Origin: Gammaproteobacteria bacterium
Lineage (GTDB): Bacteria; Pseudomonadota; Gammaproteobacteria; Steroidobacterales; SZUA-146
DNA: 20,270 bases
Assembly: GCA_013002925.1 (NCBI GenBank)
Contig: JABDLQ010000266.1
Span: forward strand, 1 to 20,270
Direction: 5' to 3'
Shown here: one piece after another, positions 1 through 8,058 of the stretch
Layout of the letters: each line of letters begins with the position of its first letter
Numbering within the stretch: the stretch's first letter is position 1
Notes under the pieces: model-generated
Seen by the model: the letters and a program-made list of their open reading frames with translations, nothing else
Databases searched by the model: none
What the model was told of the DNA's origin: nothing
Made by a program: the position numbers and the translations under genes

Positions 1-943
1 TCTCCGGATTGTGTGTCAACGCCCGGACCAGAGCCCTGACCGATCCCTCGTTGTGGGCTACATCCAGCCACCATTCTACTGCCCCCGGCACGACCTGAAG
101 CCTTCCGCTTAGCTTCCAGTTGTCAAACACCCGGTTGAGAGTGGTGACATCAGGCAACCAGCCCAACAGTTCCAATGCGGCCAGAGCGCCAGCGAGATTA
201 TCCAGATGTGCGTGACCAGGTAATGTAAGACCCGCCCGCGCCTCCCACTGCCCCTCCCACAACCAGTGTTCAGCGCCGGTTGAATAGTGATAGTCCATGC
301 CCAGTTGTATCAGTTTGCTCCCTGCACTGACCGCACATTCACTGATGGCCGCAGGCGGATCCGGGTCGGCACAAATCACCGGTGCATCGATCCGCATGAT
401 GCCCGCTTTTTCCCGGGCGATCTCCTCACGCGTGTCGCCCAGCCAGGCGCAATGATCTATACCAATGGAAGTAATGATTGCAATATCCGCATCAATGATA
501 TTCACGGCATCGAGCCGACCTCCCATCCCCACTTCGAGTATCCAGACATCGACCTGCTGAGTGTGAAACACCTCAAAAGCAACCAGGGTGGCAAACTCAA
601 AATAAGTCAACTCAATACCGTCGCGCTGCGCCTCGACCGCGGCAAATGCGGCAACGATGGCTGCATCAGTGGCGGTGCGGCCATTGATGCGAATGCGTTC
701 ATTAAACTGCCGTAAATGCGGAGAAGTGTACGCTGCAACAGTGACCCCTTGTGTCAGCAGGCATTGCAACAGACACTCAACCGTACTGCCCTTCCCGTTG
801 GTGCCGGCAACCGTCAATACTTTCGCCGTGCTGGCCGCTGACGGCAGGCGCGCATGTACTTGTGCAACACGCTCCAGACCCAGCTCAATATTTTCCGGGT
901 GCAGTTCTTCGATATAGGCAAGCCAGCTCTCGAGCGATGTCAC
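1..943 (-). CDS. folC: Bifunctional folylpolyglutamate synthase / dihydrofolate synthase FolC, C-terminus beyond the left edge
   Basis: FolC joins L-glutamate to dihydropteroate and then extends the glutamate tail of folates, using ATP in the cytoplasm. I translated this reading frame by hand. It has the Mur-ligase-type ATP loop GTNGKGS at residues 47-53, the TSPHL motif near 73-77, LEVGMGGRLDAVN at 136-148, SIGIDH at 159-164 and REKAGI at 177-182, all in the usual FolC order. The start is a GTG at 941-943, preceded at close range by GGAAGAGG. The window holds 314 codons of a protein that is usually about 420-430 residues, so roughly the last quarter is missing. It lies downstream of truA in the same direction, as in many gammaproteobacteria, but without trpF or accD in between. 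Identification is secure; the GTG start is likely. Confidence 0.95.
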   Translation of the reverse strand, partial: MTSLESWLAYIEELHPENIELGLERVAQVHARLPSAASTAKVLTVAGTNGKGSTVECLLQCLLTQGVTVAAYTSPHLRQFNERIRINGRTATDAAIVAAFAAVEAQRDGIELTYFEFATLVAFEVFHTQQVDVWILEVGMGGRLDAVNIIDADIAIITSIGIDHCAWLGDTREEIAREKAGIMRIDAPVICADPDPPAAISECAVSAGSKLIQLGMDYHYSTGAEHWLWEGQWEARAGLTLPGHAHLDNLAGALAALELLGWLPDVTTLNRVFDNWKLSGRLQVVPGAVEWWLDVAHNEGSVRALVRALTHNPE

Positions 944-1147
944 TTGTGCACCTCTTCCAATGTACCGGCACGTGATAGTGCGCACCCGGTTGAACCGGCC
1001 CAACGCTTCAGTTGCAACGGCAAATTGTATACAGCCCCTGTGCAACAGTCGTTCAGCACAATCTCCCAGGTCACGTGCCGGGCACTCACAACGGGGAACG
1101 CGCCGGCAGTGACCTGTGTCCACTGCTCATCGTTACGTAATTTATCG
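944..1147. other. Gap between truA and folC
   Basis: These 204 bases separate two genes that in relatives are often joined through trpF and accD. I find no trace of either protein in any frame. On the minus strand one frame stays open from just inside the truA end and closes at 940-942, in a TGA that overlaps the folC GTG start. Its first usable start is a GTG at 1087-1089, which would give a 49-residue protein. No ribosome binding site precedes that GTG and the product resembles no family I know, so I do not call it a gene. Confidence 0.5.
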
Positions 1148-1966
1148 TCATAATGATAATCCGGTTTTTATGCCGGCCAGATCAGGCAGTACGGGCGATG
1201 TTTTGAGGTCGGGCTGCGGTATCCCGAACCCGGGAGCATATTCTACGCCGGTCAGGTACAACCCTCCGGGTGGAGCGGTAATACCCAGATGCCGCCGATC
1301 ACGCGCCATCAGAATATCCTCTACCCACTGCGCTGGTTCTTCCAGCCGGCCGACCCTCATCAGTACCCCGGCGACAATGCGCACCATGTTTTGCAAAAAG
1401 GCGTTGGCCGAAATATCGATCACCACGAAATCTCCGTGGCGCCGTACGCTGAGCGCATGAACCGCACGTGACGGCGAGTGGGCCTGGCACGATGCCGCCC
1501 TGAACGCACTGAAATCATGTGTGCCCAGCAACGCGCGACCTGCGGACTCCATGACGCTCTCGTCCAGGGGTCGCGGAGAAAAACACGCACGATGACGCAG
1601 CAGTGCGCTGCGGCAACCGCGATTGAGTATGACATAGCGATAGGACCGGCTGACAGCCGAAAACCGCGCGTGAAAATCGTCACTCATGGGTTGCACCCAG
1701 CGCACAGCGATATCTTCCGGTAATGCGCTGTTGGTGCCGAGCACCCACGAACGTATGCTGCGCGACGCAGAGGTATCGAAATGAACGACCTGGGAAACTG
1801 CGTGCACACCGGCATCAGTGCGACCGGCACAGACAGTTGCGATTCTGGCGTCCGCGACTGCACCAAGTGCCTTTTCCAGTACATCCTGAACGGTACGGCC
1901 GTCGGGCTGACTTTGCCAGCCGTTGAAGTGTGTACCATCATATTCGACGCTTGCTGCAATGCGCAT
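1148..1966 (-). CDS. truA: tRNA pseudouridine(38-40) synthase TruA
   Basis: TruA turns uridines 38, 39 and 40 of the tRNA anticodon stem-loop into pseudouridine. The 272-residue product matches the usual length of about 270. It begins MRIAASVEYDGTHFNGWQ, the typical TruA opening, and has the catalytic aspartate at residue 51 in the family motif AGRTDAGVHA. Further family signatures are FHARFSA, the stretch around HDFSAFRA, and NAFLQNMVRIVAG in the C-terminal half. The frame stays open upstream to 2059, but that extension runs into the terminator of fimV, so the internal ATG at 1964-1966 is chosen; only a weak GGAA precedes it. The neighbours fimV upstream and folC downstream agree with the assignment. 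Confidence 0.96.
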   Translation of the reverse strand: MRIAASVEYDGTHFNGWQSQPDGRTVQDVLEKALGAVADARIATVCAGRTDAGVHAVSQVVHFDTSASRSIRSWVLGTNSALPEDIAVRWVQPMSDDFHARFSAVSRSYRYVILNRGCRSALLRHRACFSPRPLDESVMESAGRALLGTHDFSAFRAASCQAHSPSRAVHALSVRRHGDFVVIDISANAFLQNMVRIVAGVLMRVGRLEEPAQWVEDILMARDRRHLGITAPPGGLYLTGVEYAPGFGIPQPDLKTSPVLPDLAGIKTGLSL

Positions 1967-2057
1967 GTTTTCCGGGAGTGTTATGGTTAACAAGTTCAGT
2001 GTAACGCAGGATGGGTCGACGTTCCGGCACCGCATAGGGGAACGGGATCGATCCCAC

Positions 2058-2083
2058 AAAAAAGCCCGACGGTAAAGTCGGGC
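2058..2083 (-). terminator. Rho-independent terminator after fimV
   Basis: On the minus strand the sequence folds as GCCCGAC, loop TTTACC, GTCGGGC, followed directly by six T residues. It is a perfect 7-bp GC-rich stem about 30 bases after the fimV stop codon and about 90 bases before the truA start. It should end most fimV transcripts, so truA and folC need read-through or their own promoter. Confidence 0.9.
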
Positions 2084-2112
2084 CTCGAAGCAAATAATTT
2101 AAATTCAGCTCC

Positions 2113-5100
2113 TCAGGAGCTGATTCCCTGCAACAGTTCGCGCGCGTCGCTCTGCTGTCCTTCATTGCCTTCCTTGATCACCTCTTCAAGAATTCCACGG
2201 GCACCATCAGGATCACCCATGTCGAGATAGGCACGCGCCAGATCCAGCTTGGTGCCAACTTCGTTGATTGCAAGATCGGTATTCTCCGGCAAGGCAAGAT
2301 TGGAAGTTGCAACCCGCATGGTCGTGCCTTCACCGGACTCATCGATTGACTCGCCAACGTCGAGGTCCATTGCCGGCATTTCCTGGGTTTTTACGTCTTC
2401 CTTGTCGGCAAAAATTGCATCGGAGAAGTCGTCCGACAATGGGTCCTGAGCAATTGTGGGCTCGTCAAAAACCCCATGAAAAGTTACGGCTGCGCTGCCA
2501 GTCGGGTCATCTTCAGACGCCTCCAGACTCGATAAAGTGGTGGTGTCTTCTGATGCATCGCTATCAGCGTCCCCGGTCGACGCAGGTTGTTCCTCGAATG
2601 ACGCCATCGCCGTCGTACTGGTCGGATCCGAATCTCCAGTCGCATCCGCAAAGACGGCGTCCATGTCACTGTCAGCGCCGGATTCCGCATTTGCAAATAC
2701 CGCGTCCATTTCGCCATCGACATCGGACTCCGCATCTTCAAACAGTGAAACATCTATCGCTTCCTGCAAAACAGTTGCATCATCAGATCCTGCAAATCCA
2801 TCTCCTAAATCAACTTCAGGGGGTGGATTCAGCGGCAAGTCTGGCGCAACAAAGTTTGTCTCCTGCACCACCGTGTTGTCGTCCGCACCGGGTGTTTCAT
2901 CATTCTCTGAGCCGACTGCAGCAAGTTCATCACCAATTTCTACCTCTTCTTCAGATAGTGCGCGTATCTCGGCTGAAAATGAACCGGTATCTTCCAGTGC
3001 TTCATCATCGTCGAGGCTGCGCAGGCCGCGGGCCGTTTGTTCCGAGTCGGCAATTCCAGGGTTCTCTGCGGCAAGCAGCTCCTCCATCTCAACCCTGAGT
3101 TCCGAAGTATCGAGCAGCTTGTCGGCAGCGGTGCTGTCGGTCAAATCCTGGACATTGAAATCGACGGTGGCGTCCTGCACCTCCTGTTCCTGTGGGTCTT
3201 CGAACCCGGCAAACAGTTCGTCAAAATCCTCTTCACCGTCGTCGGTACCCGCCGCAGAAGAGACGCCCTCGCTTTCAGGTGCGCTATCACCGAAGTTCAG
3301 ATCTACACCGAGATCCTCCAGGTTCAGTTCTTCAGTAACCTCACCGCTCTCACTGAGTGCCTGTTCTATTTTGTTGCGAACTTCCTCCCGGTTTGCCGTC
3401 GGGCTACTGTCAGTGTCATCCAGCCCGGTATCAACCTCATCAAAACTGAAATCAAGCACCCCGTCATCATCGCCAGCCGCGGTGGGCGCCTCGTCACTGG
3501 CAAATAATGCATCACCCAGATCCAGATCTACGACGTTGTCATCACTCACCTCAACCGGCCCGTCGCCCTGGATGGCTGGCATTGCGTCACCACCGGCATC
3601 CGGAAATGCATCGCTCAGATCAATATCGACCATGCTGGTATCACCGCCAGGATCAGGAGAATCAGGCGTTCCCATGGCAAAATCCATTGGCGCCGACCCG
3701 GTCTCTTCAAGCTGCAAATCAAAATCATTGCCGGCCATCTGTGCCACTGCTTCACCAGCAAAAAGATCATCATCCGGACAAATCTGCTTGCCCATGATCA
3801 CGATCTTTTCCCATTCTCCCGGATGCTCACTGCCAAGCAATTGCTGCATCGTGCTGGCCTTGTCACGGAATGCATTTTTGTTACCCCAAACAAAATATAT
3901 CTCGAGCAACTTCATATGCAGATCGGTACGGGCGGGTTCGCTTTCCACGGCTGATGCGACCAGTTCCGCAGCCTGATCATACAGACCATAAGCCATGTGG
4001 AAATCTGCTTCTGCGATCGGATCAGCATGATCCAGTTTGACTCCGGTTTCGCCGGCCATCGTTTCGTCAAAAGGAAGCTCTTTTGTTTCAGATGTTCCTT
4101 CGGGAGCATCCCCGCCAGGCTCGGAAGGATCAAAGTCGACCGGTTTGAACGTGCCGGTGTCTTCAAAATACTCAACATCTTCGGTCGCGGATGCTGCTGC
4201 AGGAGCACTTGCCGTCTCAGGCCTCAGGGCCGTGACTTCCGGGCTGACCTCTTTGTCTTCGGAAGTAAAGGCATCCCAGCTCTCGTCTTCAGATGATTCA
4301 CGGCCACGCAACACGACAAACAATGTGCCAAGCAAAGCCAACAGTCCGATGCCCAACCACGTCCAAAGATTGCTGAATAATCCCAGAATCTTCGCAATGA
4401 ACCCAGGCTCGTCCGCGACGGCTACCGGTGGTTCAGCAACCGGTGCAGTGGTTGTGGTCGGAGCAGGCTGTGCAGTGGCCGTAGGGTCTGGTGCAGTCGA
4501 AGTGACGGCCGTGTCTACACCGGTGGTCGCGGCTTCCGGGTCAACATCGACACTGGTCGATGCCTCGTCAACAGCCGGCGTCGATACATCAACCGGATCC
4601 GTCGCCGCCGGTTCCATGCTTGTGGCAGAGACATCAACTCCAGTGTCGCCCTGTTCAGCGAGGCGCCGTTGTAAATCAGCGAGGTTGGAGTTTTGCAAAT
4701 TCAACAGGCGCTTGGTTTCCTCAAGCTCCGCCCGCAGCTGATCGACTTCACCGCCAAGCTCTGCGTTGGCCGCTTGCTCCTGTGCCAGCGCGTCGCGGGT
4801 TTGATTGAGTTCATCAGCCAGGCCCGCACTTCCAGCACCCGTATCACCTTCTTCCGGTGCCACCAGGCGCAATCGGTTCGAAGCGGGTGCAGCCGTTCCT
4901 GCAGCCGCCGCCTTGGCAACACGTGAGGATCCTGCGCTACCACTGCGCCAGCTGGCGTTGTGATCGACCACGACACTGTTGGCCGCGGATCTTGCCAGCC
5001 CCCGAATCGTATCGGCAGTTGGAATCTGTAGCGTCGAACCTTCTTTGAGCAAATTGATGTTGCCCATGAAGGCATTCGGGTTAGCGTTATAAATGGCCAC

Positions 5101-5730
5101 CATCATTTGATTGATACTGACACCGTCAACCATCGCACTCTTGGAAATATTCCAGAGATTTTCATTCCGACGCACCGGGCCGTAGCTTTCACCGCTGATG
5201 GCAACGGGTCGGTACGCTGACCGTGGTACGGGTTGCGGCGCAGGTGGTGAAGTCGGTCGAATGATCTGACCAGAGCTGGCAGACGGTAACGCTGCCGCGC
5301 TACGTGCGGTGTCGACCGGTGCTGCGACGGCTTGCTCGTTAAAAACAGGCGGGTCAAGCAACACTGTGTACTCCCGCAGCAACCGGCCACGATCCCAGAC
5401 TGCTTCAATCAGGAAAGTGACAAACGGCTCCGAAATCGCCCGACTGGAGCGCACCAGCAGTACCGGTTCACCGGCACTGTTGCTGCCGACAGTAAAACTG
5501 AAAGTGTTCAGGTAAGCCGGCCGGTCAAGACCGTACCGGACAAACGTATCGGCACCGGCGACATTGGCCCGAAAGTTTTCCAGTTCCCTGGGCGAACTGA
5601 CAGTCAGCGGTATTTCGGCGATCAATGGCTCGTTTAGCGCAGATTCAAGTTTAATATTGCCAAGGCCAAGTGCGCAGGCGCCCACTGACACCCACGAACA
5701 AATACCGATCACTAACAACTTGCGTAACAT
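2113..5730 (-). CDS. fimV: FimV/HubP-family polar landmark protein
   Basis: FimV is an inner-membrane protein that marks the cell pole and promotes type IV pilus assembly and twitching; in vibrios its relative HubP recruits polar proteins. The 1205-residue product shows the family layout. There is a signal peptide to about residue 20, then the FimV N-terminal domain (LGLGNIKLESALNEPL, 21-36). A LysM peptidoglycan-binding domain lies at about 182-237, a coiled coil at about 303-360, and a Ser/Thr/Pro/Val-rich linker at about 361-440. One membrane helix sits at about 454-474. A TPR-like helical stretch lies at about 571-650, followed by a long Asp/Glu-rich region at 655-1140. The conserved C-terminal FimV motif (TKLDLARAYLDMGD, about 1160-1173) ends the protein. 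It sits between asd and truA, as in Pseudomonas. A candidate promoter lies upstream and a clear terminator downstream, suggesting its own transcript. Confidence 0.95.
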   Translation of the reverse strand: MLRKLLVIGICSWVSVGACALGLGNIKLESALNEPLIAEIPLTVSSPRELENFRANVAGADTFVRYGLDRPAYLNTFSFTVGSNSAGEPVLLVRSSRAISEPFVTFLIEAVWDRGRLLREYTVLLDPPVFNEQAVAAPVDTARSAAALPSASSGQIIRPTSPPAPQPVPRSAYRPVAISGESYGPVRRNENLWNISKSAMVDGVSINQMMVAIYNANPNAFMGNINLLKEGSTLQIPTADTIRGLARSAANSVVVDHNASWRSGSAGSSRVAKAAAAGTAAPASNRLRLVAPEEGDTGAGSAGLADELNQTRDALAQEQAANAELGGEVDQLRAELEETKRLLNLQNSNLADLQRRLAEQGDTGVDVSATSMEPAATDPVDVSTPAVDEASTSVDVDPEAATTGVDTAVTSTAPDPTATAQPAPTTTTAPVAEPPVAVADEPGFIAKILGLFSNLWTWLGIGLLALLGTLFVVLRGRESSEDESWDAFTSEDKEVSPEVTALRPETASAPAAASATEDVEYFEDTGTFKPVDFDPSEPGGDAPEGTSETKELPFDETMAGETGVKLDHADPIAEADFHMAYGLYDQAAELVASAVESEPARTDLHMKLLEIYFVWGNKNAFRDKASTMQQLLGSEHPGEWEKIVIMGKQICPDDDLFAGEAVAQMAGNDFDLQLEETGSAPMDFAMGTPDSPDPGGDTSMVDIDLSDAFPDAGGDAMPAIQGDGPVEVSDDNVVDLDLGDALFASDEAPTAAGDDDGVLDFSFDEVDTGLDDTDSSPTANREEVRNKIEQALSESGEVTEELNLEDLGVDLNFGDSAPESEGVSSAAGTDDGEEDFDELFAGFEDPQEQEVQDATVDFNVQDLTDSTAADKLLDTSELRVEMEELLAAENPGIADSEQTARGLRSLDDDEALEDTGSFSAEIRALSEEEVEIGDELAAVGSENDETPGADDNTVVQETNFVAPDLPLNPPPEVDLGDGFAGSDDATVLQEAIDVSLFEDAESDVDGEMDAVFANAESGADSDMDAVFADATGDSDPTSTTAMASFEEQPASTGDADSDASEDTTTLSSLEASEDDPTGSAAVTFHGVFDEPTIAQDPLSDDFSDAIFADKEDVKTQEMPAMDLDVGESIDESGEGTTMRVATSNLALPENTDLAINEVGTKLDLARAYLDMGDPDGARGILEEVIKEGNEGQQSDARELLQGISS
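2641..2730 (-). repeat. Two 45-bp tandem copies inside fimV (15 residues each)
   Basis: Residues 1001-1015 and 1016-1030 of FimV are two adjacent copies of a 15-residue unit that share the core MDAVFA(N/D)A, each preceded by an ES-acidic stretch. The DNA copies have diverged in many positions, so the duplication is not recent. Short acidic repeats like this are common in the disordered part of FimV proteins. Confidence 0.75.
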
Positions 5731-5789
5731 TCTATCGCCCCGGCATAACTGCCTTCAGAAAATGGCCAAACAGGTCACCAAAATTTTTC

Positions 5790-5818
5790 ATTGTACCTGT
5801 TGATTATTTACCTTTAAA
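5790..5818 (-). promoter_or_regulatory. fimV: Candidate sigma-70 promoter of fimV
   Basis: On the minus strand there is a TTTAAA at 5813-5818, a spacer of 17 bases and a TACAAT at 5790-5795, in an AT-rich stretch between asd and fimV. Transcription would start near 5783 and leave a leader of about 50 bases before the fimV ATG. The -10 differs from consensus at one base and the -35 at two. This is a pattern match only. Confidence 0.5.
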
Positions 5819-5860
5819 TTTACTTCATCTAACTCATTAGTAAAATCGTGTAACTATAGC

Positions 5861-6895
5861 TTACAAATGATGTTTTACCAATATCTCCGCAATTTGGACT
5901 GTATTTAACGCTGCCCCTTTTCGCACATTGTCGGCTACCACCCAAAAATTCAGACTGCGTGGTCTCGAGATATCCCGTCTCAGTCTCCCCACGAAAACCG
6001 GATCGGTATCTGTCCCTTCCACAGCCGCCGTCGGATAACCACCAAATGCCTGGTCGTCCTTCAATGTGACTCCCGGTGCCGCGGCCAGCAGTTCTGCCGC
6101 TTCCTCAACGGATAAATCCCTTTCAGTCTCTACAGTTACAGCCTCCGAATGGCCATAAAACACCGGTATTCTCACTGCTGTCGGGTTTACCAGAATATCC
6201 GGGTCATTCAGGATTTTCTGTGACTCCCATACCATTTTCATTTCTTCACGGGTATACCCATTGTCCTGAAAATCATCAATATGCGGCCACGCATTAAATG
6301 CGATTCTCGGTTCGTCCGGCGCCAGGTCGAGAGGTTTTCCATTTAACAATAACGCAGTTTGCCTGGCGAGCATGTTAATTCCCTTGCGCCCGGCACCTGA
6401 GACTGACTGATAAGTCGCAACCTGAATATGCCGGACCCGCGCCGCATCATGAAGCGGCTTGACGGCCAGCATCAACTGCATCGTCGAACAATTGGGGTTG
6501 GCAATGATACCGCGTGTACGAAAATCCCCGACAGTATCGGGGTTCACTTCCGCAACCACCAGTGGAATTTCCGGATCGTTACGAAACTGTGATGTGTTGT
6601 CTACCACGACCGCCCCGGCATCAGCTGCCACCGGTGCGTATTCTGCCGACACTGACCCACCTGCCGAAAACAGGGCAATCTGCACGCCGCTGAAATCAAA
6701 GTCGCTCAAGACAGTGACTCTGTGGCTGCGACCATTGACACGGTAGGTTTTTCCCGCTGACTGCTCACTGGCCAACAAGTGCAATGATCCCAGCGGAAAT
6801 TTTCGCTGTTCCAGAATTTGCACGATAGTCTCGCCAACCAGGCCAGTCGCACCCACTACGGCTACATCAATCGATTGTGGCAACGTTGACCTCAC
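5861..6895 (-). CDS. asd: Aspartate-semialdehyde dehydrogenase
   Basis: Asd reduces aspartyl phosphate to aspartate semialdehyde with NADPH, the branch point to lysine, diaminopimelate, threonine and methionine. The product of about 344 residues starts with the NADP-binding loop VGATGLVGE. The catalytic cysteine is residue 136 in ANPNCSTMQ, GAGRKG lies near 167-172, and the catalytic histidine is probably 249 in YGHSEAV. The start is uncertain. The GTG at 6893-6895 gives the longest frame. A TTG at 6881-6883 has a GAGG six bases before it, and relatives often begin only a few residues before this glycine loop. An ATG at 6897-6899 is in another frame and stops after ten codons. It lies 50 bases after aroC on the same strand and is probably co-transcribed with it. 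Confidence 0.95.
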   Translation of the reverse strand: MRSTLPQSIDVAVVGATGLVGETIVQILEQRKFPLGSLHLLASEQSAGKTYRVNGRSHRVTVLSDFDFSGVQIALFSAGGSVSAEYAPVAADAGAVVVDNTSQFRNDPEIPLVVAEVNPDTVGDFRTRGIIANPNCSTMQLMLAVKPLHDAARVRHIQVATYQSVSGAGRKGINMLARQTALLLNGKPLDLAPDEPRIAFNAWPHIDDFQDNGYTREEMKMVWESQKILNDPDILVNPTAVRIPVFYGHSEAVTVETERDLSVEEAAELLAAAPGVTLKDDQAFGGYPTAAVEGTDTDPVFVGRLRRDISRPRSLNFWVVADNVRKGAALNTVQIAEILVKHHL

Positions 6896-6945
6896 TCATT
6901 ATATTCTGTCCCGGTAAAACCAGACTACAGTACCCATAATCCCGG

Positions 6946-8043
6946 TCAGGCCTGGCCCGGAATTGGCTTCAGTTTTGTATCCACATCAGTGTTCTGCGCC
7001 CGATTTCTAAGATAGTGATCCATCAGTACTATCGCGAGCATGGCCTCTGCAATAGGGGTGGCCCTGAGCCCCACACACGGATCGTGACGCCCATGGGTAA
7101 CGACTTTAACCGGTTGCCCCTGATGGTCCACCGTATCGCATTCAAGTCTCAGACTCGAAGTCGGCTTGTAGGCGCTGCTTACCACAATGTCCTGCCCGGA
7201 GCTGATCCCACCCAGTGTGCCGCCCGCATGGTTGGTTTTAAACCCGGTCGGCGTGATTTCGTCCCGATGTTCGGTACCTTTTTGTTCGACCGAGGCAAAA
7301 CCGGCACCGATTTCCACCCCCTTTACCGCGTTGATACTCATCATCGCGTGGGCAATGTCAGCATCGAGTTTGTCAAACACTGGTTCGCCAAGGCCGACGG
7401 GCACGCCTGTAGCTATTGTATCAACACGCGCTCCAATTGAGTCCCCGGATTTGCGCAATTGATCCATATATTGCTCTACTTCTTTGAGCCGCGATGGATC
7501 AGGGCAAAAAAACGGGTTGTCATAGGCACTGGCAGGATCGACCACATCGAAGCGCAGTGGCCCAATCTGCCGCACATAGCCGTAAATGTTAATTCCCGCC
7601 TTTTCTTGCAGATATTTGCGGGCGATACCACCGGCCGCAACGCGCATAACCGTCTCGCGTGCCGACGACCTGCCGCCGCCGCGATAATCGCGAAACCCAT
7701 ATTTCATGTGGTAAGTGTAATCGGCGTGGCCCGGGCGGAACTGGTCCTTGATACGACTGTAGTCTTTGGGGCGTTGATCCACGTTGTCGACCAGTAAACC
7801 GATTGGCGCGCCGGTTGTGAACCCCTCGAAAACCCCGGACAGAATGCGCACCTGATCGGGTTCCCGGCGCTGGCTGGTGTGACGGCTTTTGCCGGTGCGC
7901 CGGCGTTCTATATCGCCCATCAGGTCCGCTTCAGTCAGTGCCAGGCCCGGAGGACAACCGTCCACAACGATACCCAGCGCAGCACCGTGGCTTTCCCCAA
8001 AGCTGCTCACACAAAAACTCTTTCCAAATGAATTACCTGACAC
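6946..8043 (-). CDS. aroC: Chorismate synthase
   Basis: AroC converts 5-enolpyruvylshikimate 3-phosphate to chorismate using reduced FMN, the last common step to aromatic amino acids, folate and quinones. The 365-residue product has all three family signatures: GESHGAALGIVVDGCPPG at about 17-34, GRSSARETVMRVAAGG at about 124-139, and RHDPCVGLRATPIAEAM near the C-terminus. Its length fits the family. The start is a GTG at 8041-8043 with GGCGAG upstream. Only 15 bases separate it from the prmB stop, so the two are very likely one transcript, as in E. coli where prmB also precedes aroC. Confidence 0.97.
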   Translation of the reverse strand: MSGNSFGKSFCVSSFGESHGAALGIVVDGCPPGLALTEADLMGDIERRRTGKSRHTSQRREPDQVRILSGVFEGFTTGAPIGLLVDNVDQRPKDYSRIKDQFRPGHADYTYHMKYGFRDYRGGGRSSARETVMRVAAGGIARKYLQEKAGINIYGYVRQIGPLRFDVVDPASAYDNPFFCPDPSRLKEVEQYMDQLRKSGDSIGARVDTIATGVPVGLGEPVFDKLDADIAHAMMSINAVKGVEIGAGFASVEQKGTEHRDEITPTGFKTNHAGGTLGGISSGQDIVVSSAYKPTSSLRLECDTVDHQGQPVKVVTHGRHDPCVGLRATPIAEAMLAIVLMDHYLRNRAQNTDVDTKLKPIPGQA

Positions 8044-8058
8044 TTGTTTTCTCGCCTG

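Noticed and set aside
287..715. Plus-strand open frame of 142 codons at the left end
   Set aside because: It lies opposite folC, whose minus-strand frame carries all expected motifs across this region.
1967..2059. Longer truA start with 31 extra residues
   Set aside because: The extension reads through the fimV terminator and does not resemble the TruA N-terminus; the internal ATG gives the standard start and length.
2268..3098. Plus-strand open frame of 276 codons opposite fimV
   Set aside because: Same cause; its product is rich in Gln, Pro, His and Arg with no domain, and there is no sign of a ribosome binding site or conserved motif.
2537..3976. Long plus-strand open frame (479 codons, serine-rich) opposite fimV
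   Set aside because: It mirrors the Asp/Glu-rich part of fimV: codons GAT, GAC and GAA read backwards give serine-type codons and few stops. The product is low complexity with no domain, and the opposite frame is a clear FimV.
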